64,000 bases of DNA from Chthoniobacter flavus Ellin428. GTDB lineage: Bacteria; Verrucomicrobiota; Verrucomicrobiia; Chthoniobacterales; Chthoniobacteraceae. The notes under the pieces are model-generated. The model was given only the letters and a program-made list of their open reading frames with translations. It made no database searches and was not told where the DNA came from. A program made the translations under genes and the position numbers. Shown piece after piece: positions 46,297 through 55,141 of this stretch (position 1 is the stretch's first letter; each line of letters begins with the position of its first letter). Location: positions 62,001 to 126,000 of the forward strand of contig NZ_ABVL01000001.1 in NCBI RefSeq assembly GCF_000173075.1. The letters run 5' to 3'.

Positions 46297-47247
46297 ATGA
46301 GCACTGAGCGTAAAGGCGTCGAATTCTTTGTTGGGCTGTTCCTCTTGGTCGGCCTCGGCGTCGTCGCCGGCCTGGTCGTGACCTTTGGCCGCGCCGGCCA
46401 GGGACTGGAAAACTTTTACACCATCCGCGTGCGGTTCCCGAATGCCAGCGGCCTCGTGAAAAATGCCGACGTGCTACTTTCCGGTGCGCGCATCGGCTTG
46501 ACGAAGAGCGCACCGACGCTGGTCGGCGAAAATTACGAGGTCGAAGTGGAGCTGAGCATTCGTGAAACCGTCCGTATTCCCCGCAAGGCGCAGTTTCAGA
46601 TCCGCAGCAACGGCATGCTCGGCGATTCCTACATCGACGTCATCGTGCCGCCCAATTTCGCGCCAAACGATTTTGCCGAACCCGGGGAACTCATCACGGG
46701 CAAGCGCACCGGCGGTCTCGACGAACTGACCACCAAGGGCAGCCAGATGATCGACACCCTGAATACCGACATCCTGCGCAAGCTCAGCGAGGAGCTCGAC
46801 GAGATCAAGCAGGCCACCGCAAGCATCAACCAGCAATTGCTGAGCAAGCAGAACCTGAACAACCTCCAGGACACCCTGGCCAATTTGAAGTCGGCGACCG
46901 CGGACTTTTCCAAGGCCTCGAAGGATTTGGATCTCGTCGTGACGAAATCGCAGGAAGCGGTGGACTCCGCAAAGCTCACGTTGAAGACAGTCGACGGCGC
47001 GGCCGGCGATCTGCGGCTCGGGATCGGCGATTTCCGCAAGGTGGCCGATTCCGCACACAGCCTGCTGAACAAAGCCAACGCCGGTGACGGCACGCTCGGC
47101 ATGCTCCTCGCCGATAAGCAAACGGCGGAAAACCTTCGAGCCCTGATTGCCAATCTCCGACGCTCCGGCGTGCTTTTCTATAAAGACCATCCAACAACCG
47201 TTGCCGAGGTGCCCGCGACGCCGACACCCCGCCCGAAACGTCATTAG
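46297..47247 (+). CDS. mlaD: MCE-domain (MlaD-type) substrate-binding protein
   Basis: A 316-residue protein. An N-terminal anchor helix (VEFFVGLFLLVGLGVVAGLV) is followed by the MCE domain (about 40–130: YTIRVRFPNASGLVKNADVL, LSGARIGL, RNSNG-like core IRSNGMLGDSYIDVIVPP). A long coiled-coil-prone region follows (about 140–270: LNTDILRKLSEELDEIKQAT). It is periplasmic, anchored to the inner membrane, and should bind lipids in the Mla complex. Genes for MlaB (STAS) and MlaC are not adjacent. Confidence 0.93.
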   Translation: MSTERKGVEFFVGLFLLVGLGVVAGLVVTFGRAGQGLENFYTIRVRFPNASGLVKNADVLLSGARIGLTKSAPTLVGENYEVEVELSIRETVRIPRKAQFQIRSNGMLGDSYIDVIVPPNFAPNDFAEPGELITGKRTGGLDELTTKGSQMIDTLNTDILRKLSEELDEIKQATASINQQLLSKQNLNNLQDTLANLKSATADFSKASKDLDLVVTKSQEAVDSAKLTLKTVDGAAGDLRLGIGDFRKVADSAHSLLNKANAGDGTLGMLLADKQTAENLRALIANLRRSGVLFYKDHPTTVAEVPATPTPRPKRH

Positions 47248-47567
47248 TTGTAACCCGTTTCAATGGCTAAGCATTACCCACATCTCAAAAAAAACTGCGG
47301 ATGGAGCCCGCGAATCACGCAGATAACGCGAATGAGGAGGATTTTATTCGCGTGATTTGCGTGATTCGCAGGCACTTCTTCTCTCCGCGGGACCTTCAAA
47401 AAAGATGTGGGTAATGGTTAGTCTCAATGGGCCGGCCCCGGGAACCACCGGCCCCGGCTACCGCTTCGCAACGCTGTCAGGAAAGGCATCGCTTCTTAGA
47501 GCATTTCGTGGAAAGCTGTCTCAACGATTGCTGTCTTAGAAGAATTTAACTGTCTCATATTGCCCCA
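47248..47567. other. Intergenic region with MITE-like element
   Basis: About 320 bases without a gene. They contain the inverted-repeat-bounded element at 47267–47421. The remainder up to 47567 shows nothing recognisable. Confidence 0.5.
47267..47421. repeat. MITE-like element with 19-bp terminal inverted repeats around a family-E palindrome
   Basis: CTAAGCATTACCCACATCT at 47267–47285 pairs with AGATGTGGGTAATGGTTAG at 47403–47421, with one mismatch. The interior holds the family-E palindrome CGCGAATCACGCAGATAACG / TTTGCGTGATTCGCAG (47308–47371). TCAATGG occurs directly left (47260–47266) and two bases right (47424–47430), a possible target duplication. ATGGTTAG is shared with the long E copies. 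Confidence 0.6.
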
Positions 47568-48569
47568 ATGACTCCGCTGCTCACCATCAACCTGCTGCGT
47601 GCGCTCTTCGTCGTCTTCGCGACCTGTTTGGGGTCGATGATTGGTGAGCCTTTGATGGGGTCGCCTCTCGCCGGCACCTTGGTCGGCGCGGCGTTTGGTC
47701 TCTTCGTCGTTCTCGCGGATCGGCTGCTCCACGGCATTTCGCTGCGCGTTTTTTCCTCGGCGACACTCGGTCTGCTCATCGGCTTTCTCTTCTCGAAACT
47801 GCTTCTGAGCTCCGGCGTGCTCGACAAGGCCTCCGAGCAAGTGCAGTGGGTCTGCTCGCTCGTGGTCTACGCGACCTTCAGCTACGTCGGCATGATGCTG
47901 GCCATTCGCAGCAATCGCGACGAGTTCGCCATCATCATTCCCTATGTCCGGTTCCGGCAGGCCACGGTTCACGATGCGCCTCTGCTCATCGATTCGAACG
48001 TCATCATCGATGGCCGTATCCCGAGCGTGTGCGCGACCGGTTTCCTCAGCAGCTCGCTGGTCGTCCCGCGCTTCGTGCTCGATGAATTGCAACGCCTGGC
48101 CGATTCCTCGGATCCGCAGAAGCGGGAGCGCGGCCGTCTCGCCCTGGAGCGTCTCCAGCGCATGCAGCTCGACCCAAACCTCAGCGTCACCATCCACGAA
48201 ACGGAGGAGGACAGCCACACGCCCGTGGACACCAAGCTCATCCAAGTGGCGAAGATGCTCGACGCGCGCTTGCTGACCAACGACTCCGGACTCTGCGCCA
48301 TCGCCCGGCTGCAAAATGTTTCCGTGCTCAACCTCCACGACCTCACCCAGGCGCTGAAGCCGCAGCTGGCGGCTGGCGATCACGTGGAACTCTCGCTCGT
48401 CAAGGAAGGCCGCGACGCTCACCAGGCCGTGGGCTATCTTCCGGACGGCACGATGGTCGTGGTGAACCACGCGCGCGCCCACATCGGCAAGACCGTACCG
48501 GTGGTGGTGGCGAGTGCACTGCAGACCAGCGCGGGCCGGCTATTCTTCGCCGATATCAGGGCGGCGTAA
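47568..48569 (+). CDS. Membrane PIN–TRAM domain protein (YacL-like)
   Basis: A 333-residue protein. The N-terminal ~120 residues contain four hydrophobic helices (LLTINLLRALFVVFATCLGS and SLVVYATFSYVGMMLAI among them). The PIN domain follows: LLIDSNVIIDGRIPSVCATG with the first catalytic Asp, DTKLIQVAKMLDARLLTNDS with further acidic residues. The C-terminal TRAM domain is KPQLAAGDHVELSLVKEGRD to the end. Related proteins are putative membrane-tethered RNases; the target is unknown. It precedes a family-D palindrome. Confidence 0.9.
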   Translation: MTPLLTINLLRALFVVFATCLGSMIGEPLMGSPLAGTLVGAAFGLFVVLADRLLHGISLRVFSSATLGLLIGFLFSKLLLSSGVLDKASEQVQWVCSLVVYATFSYVGMMLAIRSNRDEFAIIIPYVRFRQATVHDAPLLIDSNVIIDGRIPSVCATGFLSSSLVVPRFVLDELQRLADSSDPQKRERGRLALERLQRMQLDPNLSVTIHETEEDSHTPVDTKLIQVAKMLDARLLTNDSGLCAIARLQNVSVLNLHDLTQALKPQLAAGDHVELSLVKEGRDAHQAVGYLPDGTMVVVNHARAHIGKTVPVVVASALQTSAGRLFFADIRAA

Positions 48570-48581
48570 GGGGGGGCAGAA

Positions 48582-48688
48582 AGTGGATAGTTGAGAGTTG
48601 ATAGTTGAGAGCCACGTCTTCGCCTGCCTGACCGATTCCCAAATCACCCGAAACCGGCTCTCAACTCTCAACTATCCACTCTCAACTT
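48582..48688. repeat. Family-D inverted repeat
   Basis: AGTGGATAGTTGAGAGTTGA with TAGTTGAGAGCC on the left (48582–48612) pairs with GGCTCTCAACTCTCAACTAT and CCACTCTCAACTT on the right (48655–48688). Both arms are built from a TTGAGAG/TTGATAG unit. It lies between convergent genes. Confidence 0.75.
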
Positions 48689-48701
48689 CCGTACAAAAGA
48701 A

Positions 48702-48730
48702 GAGCCGCTCCATCGTAGAAGAAGCGGCTC
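48702..48730 (-). terminator. Rho-independent terminator of the PUR-domain gene
   Basis: On the minus strand GAGCCGCT and AGCGGCTC form an 8-bp stem with a 13-base loop, followed by TCTTTTG. It is about 75 bases after the stop codon of the gene at 48805. Confidence 0.7.
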
Positions 48731-48804
48731 AAGTTCATGCCATCTAGGCGAACCCGCGTCACAATTCGGGCACCAAGAGGAAGGGTCGAATTGGGATTTG
48801 CCGA

Positions 48805-49011
48805 TTAAAGCTTGGCCTCGAACTCGACCAAGCGCTGCAGGGCTTCGAGAAAATCCTTAAAGGCAGGCGCCGGAAGCATGATCGTGTCACGCCGTCCGCC
48901 CACGTCCTCGGTAATCTTCAAAAACCGACCGCGCTGATTTTCTTTGAGGTCGAGGAAAAAGATCTTCCGCTCAATAGCAACCTTTTCGGATGCAATCGGA
49001 TCAGATCCCAT
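48805..49011 (-). CDS. PUR-domain single-stranded nucleic-acid-binding protein
   Basis: A 68-residue protein if it starts at the ATG 49011. That start has an unusually good ribosome-binding site, a GGGGGGAG run ending 3 bases upstream. An ATG at 49041 and a GTG at 49071 are longer alternatives without such a site. The core KVAIERKIFFLDLKENQRGR, FLKITEDVGGRRDTIMLPA and FKDFLEALQRLVEF matches the PUR family of whirly-like ssDNA/RNA binders, which in bacteria are single-repeat proteins that dimerise. A role in RNA or ssDNA binding is likely; the target is unknown. A terminator follows at 48702–48730. Confidence 0.87.
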   Translation of the reverse strand: MGSDPIASEKVAIERKIFFLDLKENQRGRFLKITEDVGGRRDTIMLPAPAFKDFLEALQRLVEFEAKL

Positions 49012-49198
49012 TCGCTCCCCCCCTGGATTCTGGTAGCTCATATACAAACAATTACTGACGTCCTCGCCCACGCCGAAAATGCTCCGGTAGCGCGAAGAGG
49101 GGGCAATGCTAGACGGAAAACACGGGTGTGCAACAGCAAGATTTTGACAAGGTCGCCTTTTTTGGGCGCAGACTGCTCCTGAAACCTCGTATTTTATG

Positions 49199-49215
49199 GT
49201 AGCGTTAAACGCTAC
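49199..49215 (-). terminator. Hairpin just after trpS, possible terminator
   Basis: GTAGCGTT and AACGCTAC form a perfect stem about 10 bases past the trpS stop. The following sequence on the minus strand (CATAAAATACG) is only weakly T-rich, so termination is possible but not certain. Confidence 0.45.
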
Positions 49216-49224
49216 TAATACACC

Positions 49225-50193
49225 TCAACCGCGCAGCCCCACTGCCTTGCGAACCCGCTCCATTACTTGATTTGCGGTCGATGAGGCCCTCTCCGCGCCC
49301 GCCTTCAAAACGGCATCCACATACCCCGGGTCGGCGGCCAGTTCCGCACGCTTGATTCGCATCGAAGAAAAATATTCCCAGATGGCTCCAAAGAGCCGTT
49401 TTTTGAAGTCGCCGTAGCCCACACCGCCCGCGCGGAAGTCCGCTTCCATCTTTTCCACGTCTGTTTCGGGCACGAAAAAGCGGTAGAGCGCGACAATCGA
49501 GGACGTCGCCGGGTCTTTCGGCTCTTCCACCGGCGTCGAATCGGTGACGATGCCCATGATTTTCTTCTTCAGCGCCTTTTCCTCGAGGAAGAGCTCGATG
49601 GTGTTGTCGTAGCTCTTGCTCATCTTCTGCCCATCCAGGCCGGGGATGGTGGCCACCGTCGGCAGAATGCTCGCCTCCGGCACTTTAAAAATCGGGCCGT
49701 AGATGCCGTTCATCTTCGTCGCGAGATCGCGGGTGATTTCCACGTGCTGTTTCTGGTCCTTACCCACGGGGACGACGTCCGAATCGTAAATCAAGATATC
49801 CGCCGCCATGAGCACCGGATAGGCGAACAGCCCGTGGGATGGTGTCTTCTCCTTCGCGAGATGATCCTTGTACGCGTGGGCATTTTCCAACATCGGCATC
49901 GGCGTCTGGCAGCTCAGCAGCCACGCCAACTCGGTATGCGCCGGCACGTCGCTCTGGCGAAAGAGCACCGCCTTCGCCGGGTCGAGCCCACAGGCCAGAA
50001 AGTCCAGCGCCACGCCCCGCGAGTACTCGCGCAGTTTCACCGGATCGAAAACGGTCGTGAGCGCATGATAATCGGCGATGAAATAAAACGCCTCGCCCTT
50101 GTCCTGCCATTCGATGGCCGGGCGCATCATGCCGAAATAGTTTCCGATATGCGGTTTGCCAGTGGGCTTGATGCCCGAGAGAATGCGTTTCAT
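49225..50193 (-). CDS. trpS: Tryptophanyl-tRNA synthetase
   Basis: A protein of about 322 residues, normal for bacterial class Ic TrpRS. It charges tRNA-Trp with tryptophan using ATP. The N-terminal signature is GIKPTGKPHIGNYFGMMRPA, with HIGN as the HIGH motif. DGQKMSKSYDNTIELFLEE carries KMSKS. The start at ATG 50193 (MKRILSGIKPTG) is chosen over the upstream frame because it matches the family N-terminus. It stands alone, with a hairpin downstream and a family-E palindrome upstream. Confidence 0.97.
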   Translation of the reverse strand: MKRILSGIKPTGKPHIGNYFGMMRPAIEWQDKGEAFYFIADYHALTTVFDPVKLREYSRGVALDFLACGLDPAKAVLFRQSDVPAHTELAWLLSCQTPMPMLENAHAYKDHLAKEKTPSHGLFAYPVLMAADILIYDSDVVPVGKDQKQHVEITRDLATKMNGIYGPIFKVPEASILPTVATIPGLDGQKMSKSYDNTIELFLEEKALKKKIMGIVTDSTPVEEPKDPATSSIVALYRFFVPETDVEKMEADFRAGGVGYGDFKKRLFGAIWEYFSSMRIKRAELAADPGYVDAVLKAGAERASSTANQVMERVRKAVGLRG

Positions 50194-50290
50194 TACAAAT
50201 GTCGAAGTGCGGGGGCGCACCATCCCCGAGCCTCCGCCGGGCTGTCAAGAAAGGGGAAGCCAGACAGCGGGAACGGCGAAGGGAAAAGGA

Positions 50291-50374
50291 ACCGCGAATG
50301 GACGCCAATGAACGCGAATGAAGGGAGCAATGCGTTTTGCTATTCGCGTCTACTGGCGCCTATTCGCAGTTTTA
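50291..50374. repeat. Family-E palindrome
   Basis: ACCGCGAATGGACGCCAATG with AACGCGAAT on the left pairs with TATTCGCGTCTACTGGCGCC and TATTCGCAGT on the right. It lies between trpS and the paralog cluster. Confidence 0.7.
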
Positions 50375-50423
50375 AAAATCCTCGCACCTTGCGCGGTCCT
50401 TCCGGGGTGCAGGGCAGAGAGTT

Positions 50424-51889
50424 TCACGGCGCCGGGGGCCGGGGCGCATAAAGCCAGACGGCGTCGGGGCTGTCTCCACGGGTGCCGATACCGCCATCGT
50501 CGGTTCGATTCTCGCTCACCCCATAGAGCCGGAAACAGGAATCGCCGATTCGTTGATACTGATAGGGCGTGCCAGAGTAGATATCGCGGGGCATGGCCAT
50601 GATGAAATCCGGCACCAATTCCCGCGAGCGTGGCCCGGGTAGCTGCCTCGCGCGAGGCGGAAGCGTTCGAGGGCACAGGCCAGTCGCGCTTGATCGACCA
50701 CGGTCTGCAGCCGAAGGAATCGTTGCCCCACGAAAGAATAGGCTTTCCCGGCGGGATCGGAGAGAAAGTAGTACCGTTTGTCGTAGGCGCTGGCGAGATA
50801 CGTTGACGACGAGGGCGTCTTCCGCTCGGGATCGAAAGTCTGCACGGAACGGCTACCCGGAGCCAGCAGTTCGTCGATATAACGATTCATTCGCAATTCA
50901 TTATCCCGGAAGACACTCCGCGGCATGATTTGGAAGAGCATCACCGTCCACGAATCGGAAAAATAGAGTTGGTAGCTTCGGGAACGCCGGCGTTCCCGAA
51001 TCGTCTGGTTCATCATTGTTTCGATATCTTGGTTGAGCTGACCCCGCGCCCCGGCCAGAGAAGCGCGATAGTCCTCCCACAGATCCAGTGCGGCGAGATC
51101 GCGCTCGATCTTTTGCAATTCGGTATCCCTCCAAGCGTGCTCCTGCAGGCCGCCTCCTACCGCGTCCAAAAGGAAATGCATCATCCCGACCCGCAACACT
51201 GCGTTCACCAGGCCCAACTCATTCTTCAAAGCTCGGGGCGCCTGACAGCCATCCTGAAAATCCGCGTAAGCCGTCGCCGAATCGCCATCCGCCAAGTGCG
51301 CGGAGATGCGCAAGCGGAAGAACGCGGCAGCATCGGCAAAGATCGTCGAGTAAAAACCTTTTCCTTTGACGGGACCGATTGGCAACTGACAGCGGGGACG
51401 CGATGTCCGCCATTCGCTCCACTCCTGGAATTGTGGGGCAAAATGATCGAGCGCATGCAGAACATCGCGCACTGGATCGTCCGAAGCCTCGGTCGGAAAC
51501 CCCACAGCCAGAAAATACTTCCGCCAGGCTTGCCAGTCGATCTTCTCGCCTTTCCGCATGTTACCAAAGGCCGGTGGGCCGTCATCAAAAAGGTAAGCCT
51601 TCGCGGGGCCTACGGGGAGAGTGGACCGCGGCGTGGAGGGGAGGATAAAGGGAGACTTGAACTTTTCCGCCGCCAAAGCGTTCTTGAACCGGGGCAGCGC
51701 GGCAAAGTTTTCGGCGTCGGGAATTTCGGGGCGGATGAAATCCGCGGGATACAGCTTCACACCGCGTGCCTGGGCTTCTACCGCGTAATGCCGCCAGCGG
51801 CTTTCCGCGTGCCACTCCACGGCAATGTACAACGCCTCGCAAAGGACCACGAAAAGAATCGGCGCCGTGAGCCAGGGATGCCTGCGCAT
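50424..51889 (-). pseudogene. Membrane-anchored paralog 1 of the sigma-factor cluster, frame-disrupted near its C-terminus
   Basis: Reads from MRRHPWLTAPILFVVLCEAL (signal anchor) through PDAENFAALPRF, REWRTSRP-type EWR block and SAHLADGDSATAYADFQDGC to ALERFRLARGSYP. There the frame breaks. The expected continuation, ATLAELVPDFIMAMPRDIYS with QYQRIGDSCFRLYGV, lies in another frame ending at 50424. Two G runs (about 50621–50623 and 50634–50636) each have one base more than the reading YPATLAELVPDF needs. The corresponding segment in paralog 2 is intact. This is decay or sequence error. Related to the proteins at 51939, 53615 and 56134; function unknown. Confidence 0.7.
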
Positions 51890-51938
51890 GGCCGCAGCTT
51901 ATCGCGATCGAAATGAAAGTGAAGCGTAGCTGGAAAGC

Positions 51939-53420
51939 TCAACGCGACGGCGCGTAAAGCCAGATGGCGTCGAGTTGTTGATTTTCCGGTAGGCGGGGAG
52001 CGATGAATCCACCGTCGTCCTTTCGATTCTTGCCGACGCCGTAGAGCTGGAAAGAGGTCTCACCGATTCGCCGGTAACGATACGGCGCGCTCGCATAAAC
52101 GTCGTTTGGCGCGGCGGCGATGAAGTCCGGGACGAGTTCCGCGAGCGCGACGGGATAGGCGCCGTGCTTCGCCCGGAAACGCTCCAGCGCACAGGCCAGG
52201 CGCGTTTGATCGAGCATCGTTTGCAAGGTGATGTAGCGACGCTCCACCTCGGCGTAGGCGCCCTGACTGCTGCGAATGGGAAAATAGTGAAAGGCGTCAA
52301 AGCTGTCGGTCGGCGGGCCTATCGCGGAAGGAGTCGCGCGATCAAGATGGATCGTTTGCCGGTCGGTATCGATGCGCCCCAGGAGTTCATCGAAATAGCG
52401 ATTCTGCCAGTACTGATTATCCCGAACCATCGCTCGGGGATACATTCCGGCCACCCACAATTGCGTCTTCGACGGCGCCTCGAAACCCAGATCGGCATAG
52501 GCCGAGAACATTTCGCCGCGCTCGCGCATCGAGGCGCGAAGCCAGGTTTCCATGGTGTTATTGAAATGGCCACGTTCACTGGCCAGGGCGAACTTGCAGT
52601 CATCCCACGCCTGAATACTCGCGAGGTCCGCTTCGATCTTTCCGGAATCTTCATCGGTCCACGCGTGGTCCTTGCAACCATCTCCCACCGCGGCGAACAA
52701 AATGTGCAGCACGGAATTTCGGACCAGGCCATCGATCAACGTGGGCTCATGGCGCAGAGCACGATAAGCCTGCAGGCCATCCTGAAAATCCGCGTAGGCC
52801 GCCCGGGAATCGTGCAATGCGAGATGTGCGCGCATGCGCAAGGCAAAAAGCTTCGCCGCATTCCGCATGACGGTAAAATGATGCGGCGAAGGCATTTTCG
52901 CTTTCGACCAATCCATCGGGAACCGACACTGCGTTCGCGTGCGCCACTCACTCCACTGCTGAAATTCGGGCGCGTAGTGTTCGAGTGCACGAAGCACGTC
53001 GCGAACGGAATCATCAGATTTTTCCGGCAGGTAGCCGGCTTCCCAAAAATACTGCTGCCATTGCTGCCAGTCGATCGGCTGCGATTTGAGGGGATCACCG
53101 AACTTGGGCAGAGAGTCCAGCGTAGACGTGAAGTTTCCCACGGTGACTTGTTTGGCGTCCTTTTTCCTGGGCAGGCTCAATGGGATTTCCGCATTTGGAT
53201 CGGCAAACATCTTTTGCAACATCGGCAGACTGGCAAAGTTGGCGTTATCGGTAATCGGCGGCTGCATGAAATCCGTGATCATCAGCTTCACTCCATGCGC
53301 CCGCGCCTCGGCGGCATAACGTTGCCAGCGTTTCTCGGAGTGCCATTCAAAGGCGAAGAATGTCCCTACGCAGAGCACGAAGAGAACAATCGCCGCCGTG
53401 AGCCAAGGGTGCCTGCGCAT
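51939..53420 (-). CDS. Membrane-anchored paralog 2 of the sigma-factor cluster
   Basis: A 493-residue protein. MRRHPWLTAAIVLFVLCVGT is a single N-terminal anchor. The body repeats the family blocks: DNANFASLP near residue 60, TQCRFPMDW near 170, MRAHLALHDSRAAYADFQDG near 215 and ALERFRAKHGAYPVALAELV near 410. The C-terminal module ends in YRYRRIGETSFQLYGVGKNR and DDGG, recalling the calcium-binding-type C-terminus of GspG pseudopilins, although the N-terminus is not a pilin. Probably helical outside the cytoplasm. It lies 49 bases upstream of paralog 1. Function unknown. Confidence 0.75.
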   Translation of the reverse strand: MRRHPWLTAAIVLFVLCVGTFFAFEWHSEKRWQRYAAEARAHGVKLMITDFMQPPITDNANFASLPMLQKMFADPNAEIPLSLPRKKDAKQVTVGNFTSTLDSLPKFGDPLKSQPIDWQQWQQYFWEAGYLPEKSDDSVRDVLRALEHYAPEFQQWSEWRTRTQCRFPMDWSKAKMPSPHHFTVMRNAAKLFALRMRAHLALHDSRAAYADFQDGLQAYRALRHEPTLIDGLVRNSVLHILFAAVGDGCKDHAWTDEDSGKIEADLASIQAWDDCKFALASERGHFNNTMETWLRASMRERGEMFSAYADLGFEAPSKTQLWVAGMYPRAMVRDNQYWQNRYFDELLGRIDTDRQTIHLDRATPSAIGPPTDSFDAFHYFPIRSSQGAYAEVERRYITLQTMLDQTRLACALERFRAKHGAYPVALAELVPDFIAAAPNDVYASAPYRYRRIGETSFQLYGVGKNRKDDGGFIAPRLPENQQLDAIWLYAPSR

Positions 53421-53458
53421 GGACGCAGGCTATCGGGGGCGGCCGGTGGGAAAAGGAA

Positions 53459-53593
53459 TAAACGCAGAGGCCGCTGAGACGCAGAGGGGGACAATCAGAC
53501 TGGGAGGCAACGCGATGCGCGGACGAAGGAGTGTCTTATTGTCCGATTGTCTCACGGTCCCATGTCGCCTCGACAGCGCCTCTGCGTCTCATT
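53459..53593. repeat. Family-G inverted repeat
   Basis: AAACGCAGAGGCCGCTGAGA with CGCAGAGGGGGACAATCAGA on the left pairs with TTGTCCGATTGTCTCACGGT and GCGCCTCTGCGTCTC on the right. It separates paralogs 2 and 3 inside the same-strand cluster. Confidence 0.65.
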
Positions 53594-53614
53594 TCCTCCA
53601 TCCTCATATCCCGT

Positions 53615-55141
53615 TCACGGCTTCGCCGGAGCAGGCAGGTTCCAGATCCAGTCGAGTTGCTGTTTGGCGCCGCGCTGGGGATTGGTCTTACCGCCGTCGT
53701 CGCGCAGGTCCCATCCAACCGACCACAGGCGATATCCGCCGTCGGCATCCACCTCGTAGTGCAACGGTTCGCCATTCATGACATCGCGCGGCAGGGCGAA
53801 GAGCTCGCTGGGTGCGAGGGCGTCGAGCGATGGCGGATAGCTCCCCTGCGCGAGGCGGCAGCGCTCGAGCGCACAGCCGAGCCGCGTTTCGTCGAGAAGC
53901 GTCTGGCTGCGGCCATAGGTGCGCTCCATTTCCTCCAGCGCCGGGACCAACAGGTAAAAAGGCAGATAGGCCAGCCGCTGGAATCGGGTGATCGTATTGT
54001 CGGGGCGGGCCGGTATGGCACGCTCCGGAAAAATGCGCGGTGGATCGACGGAAACCCGGGCGAGCATTTCATCGATGTAGCGGTTGGAGCGCACCTGGCT
54101 GAAATAGGTCCACCCGCTCGGATATGCGGAAAGGAGCGCGCCCTTCCATCTCATCTGGTCCTCGTTCGCCGACACGCCGTTATTGCCGATCAAGACCACT
54201 TCACGCAGCTTCCCAGCGTCCGTGCTGCGCAGTTGCTCATGGACCAGATTGTCGAAGGCGCGTTCGCTGCCGATGGCAAATTCGTATTCGGCAAACAAAT
54301 GCGGCACGGCGAGGTCGTCGATGATTTGGCGCAGGGAGGCGTCTGTCCATTGCCGTTTGGCCAGTCCATCCCAGAGCGCATTTTCCATGGTATTGAGAAC
54401 GGCCAGGCGCACGAGTCCGGCCACGAGACTGGGCTCGTCGGACAACGCGGAATGCAACCTCAGTCCGCCGCGAAAATCCTCCCCCGCGGCCGCCGTGTCG
54501 CCCAGCGCGAGATGTGCACCCATGCGCAACGCATAAATCCTTGCCGCGCTCGGAAACAGATGAAGATGCGGCAGCATGGCCATGACCCCGTCCTCCCAGC
54601 GGACCGGAAATCGGCAGAAAGGCCGCGTGCCCGCCTCGCGTAATTGCTCCAGTCCCGGAGTGTAACGTTCGAGCGCGCGCAACACGTCCCTGGCAGGATT
54701 ATCGCCCGCTCGGTCCAAGGTCTTCGTCGCGACGAAAAACTTTTGCCACGCGGCGAGATCCAGCGGCTTGTTCAAAACCGCATCGCCGAGCGAGGGCATG
54801 ATTGCGCCCGACTCGGGCAGGGCAAACGGATTGGGGATCGGCCGATGCTCGACCGCGGCGCGGAAGGTGTCTTCGAAGATCGGGATGGCGGCGAAGTTCT
54901 CTGCATCCGGAACCGGCGGAGGCACATATTCCTGCAGGGTCAGCTTCGCTCCACGTTCGCGGGCTTCCGCCTGGTACAGCTGCCACTGCGCACGCCCGCG
55001 GTTTCTCTCGATGAGGTAGAAACCCGCGATGATGGTGGCCAGCAGCGCAACGACGAAGAACCCGATGGCCAGGATTTTGCGGAGCCGATACCGTGGACGG
55101 CGGGCCGCGAGAGGCACGTCAGTGGAGGGAATCGAGGGCAT
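53615..55141 (-). CDS. Membrane-anchored paralog 3 of the sigma-factor cluster
   Basis: A 508-residue protein. Its anchor is a little further in (LRKILAIGFFVVALLATIIA). Family blocks are PDAENFAAIPIFEDTFRA, EAGTRPFCRFPVRWEDGV, RMGAHLALGDTAAAGEDFRG with GLRLHSALSDEPSLVAGLVR, ALERCRLAQGSYPPSLDALA and the C-terminal YEVDADGGYRLWSVGWDLRD plus DGG. Its start overlaps the anti-sigma-like gene by 23 bases, so translation is likely coupled to the sigma/anti-sigma pair. The overlap makes this the paralog most tightly tied to the regulator. Confidence 0.77.
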   Translation of the reverse strand: MPSIPSTDVPLAARRPRYRLRKILAIGFFVVALLATIIAGFYLIERNRGRAQWQLYQAEARERGAKLTLQEYVPPPVPDAENFAAIPIFEDTFRAAVEHRPIPNPFALPESGAIMPSLGDAVLNKPLDLAAWQKFFVATKTLDRAGDNPARDVLRALERYTPGLEQLREAGTRPFCRFPVRWEDGVMAMLPHLHLFPSAARIYALRMGAHLALGDTAAAGEDFRGGLRLHSALSDEPSLVAGLVRLAVLNTMENALWDGLAKRQWTDASLRQIIDDLAVPHLFAEYEFAIGSERAFDNLVHEQLRSTDAGKLREVVLIGNNGVSANEDQMRWKGALLSAYPSGWTYFSQVRSNRYIDEMLARVSVDPPRIFPERAIPARPDNTITRFQRLAYLPFYLLVPALEEMERTYGRSQTLLDETRLGCALERCRLAQGSYPPSLDALAPSELFALPRDVMNGEPLHYEVDADGGYRLWSVGWDLRDDGGKTNPQRGAKQQLDWIWNLPAPAKP

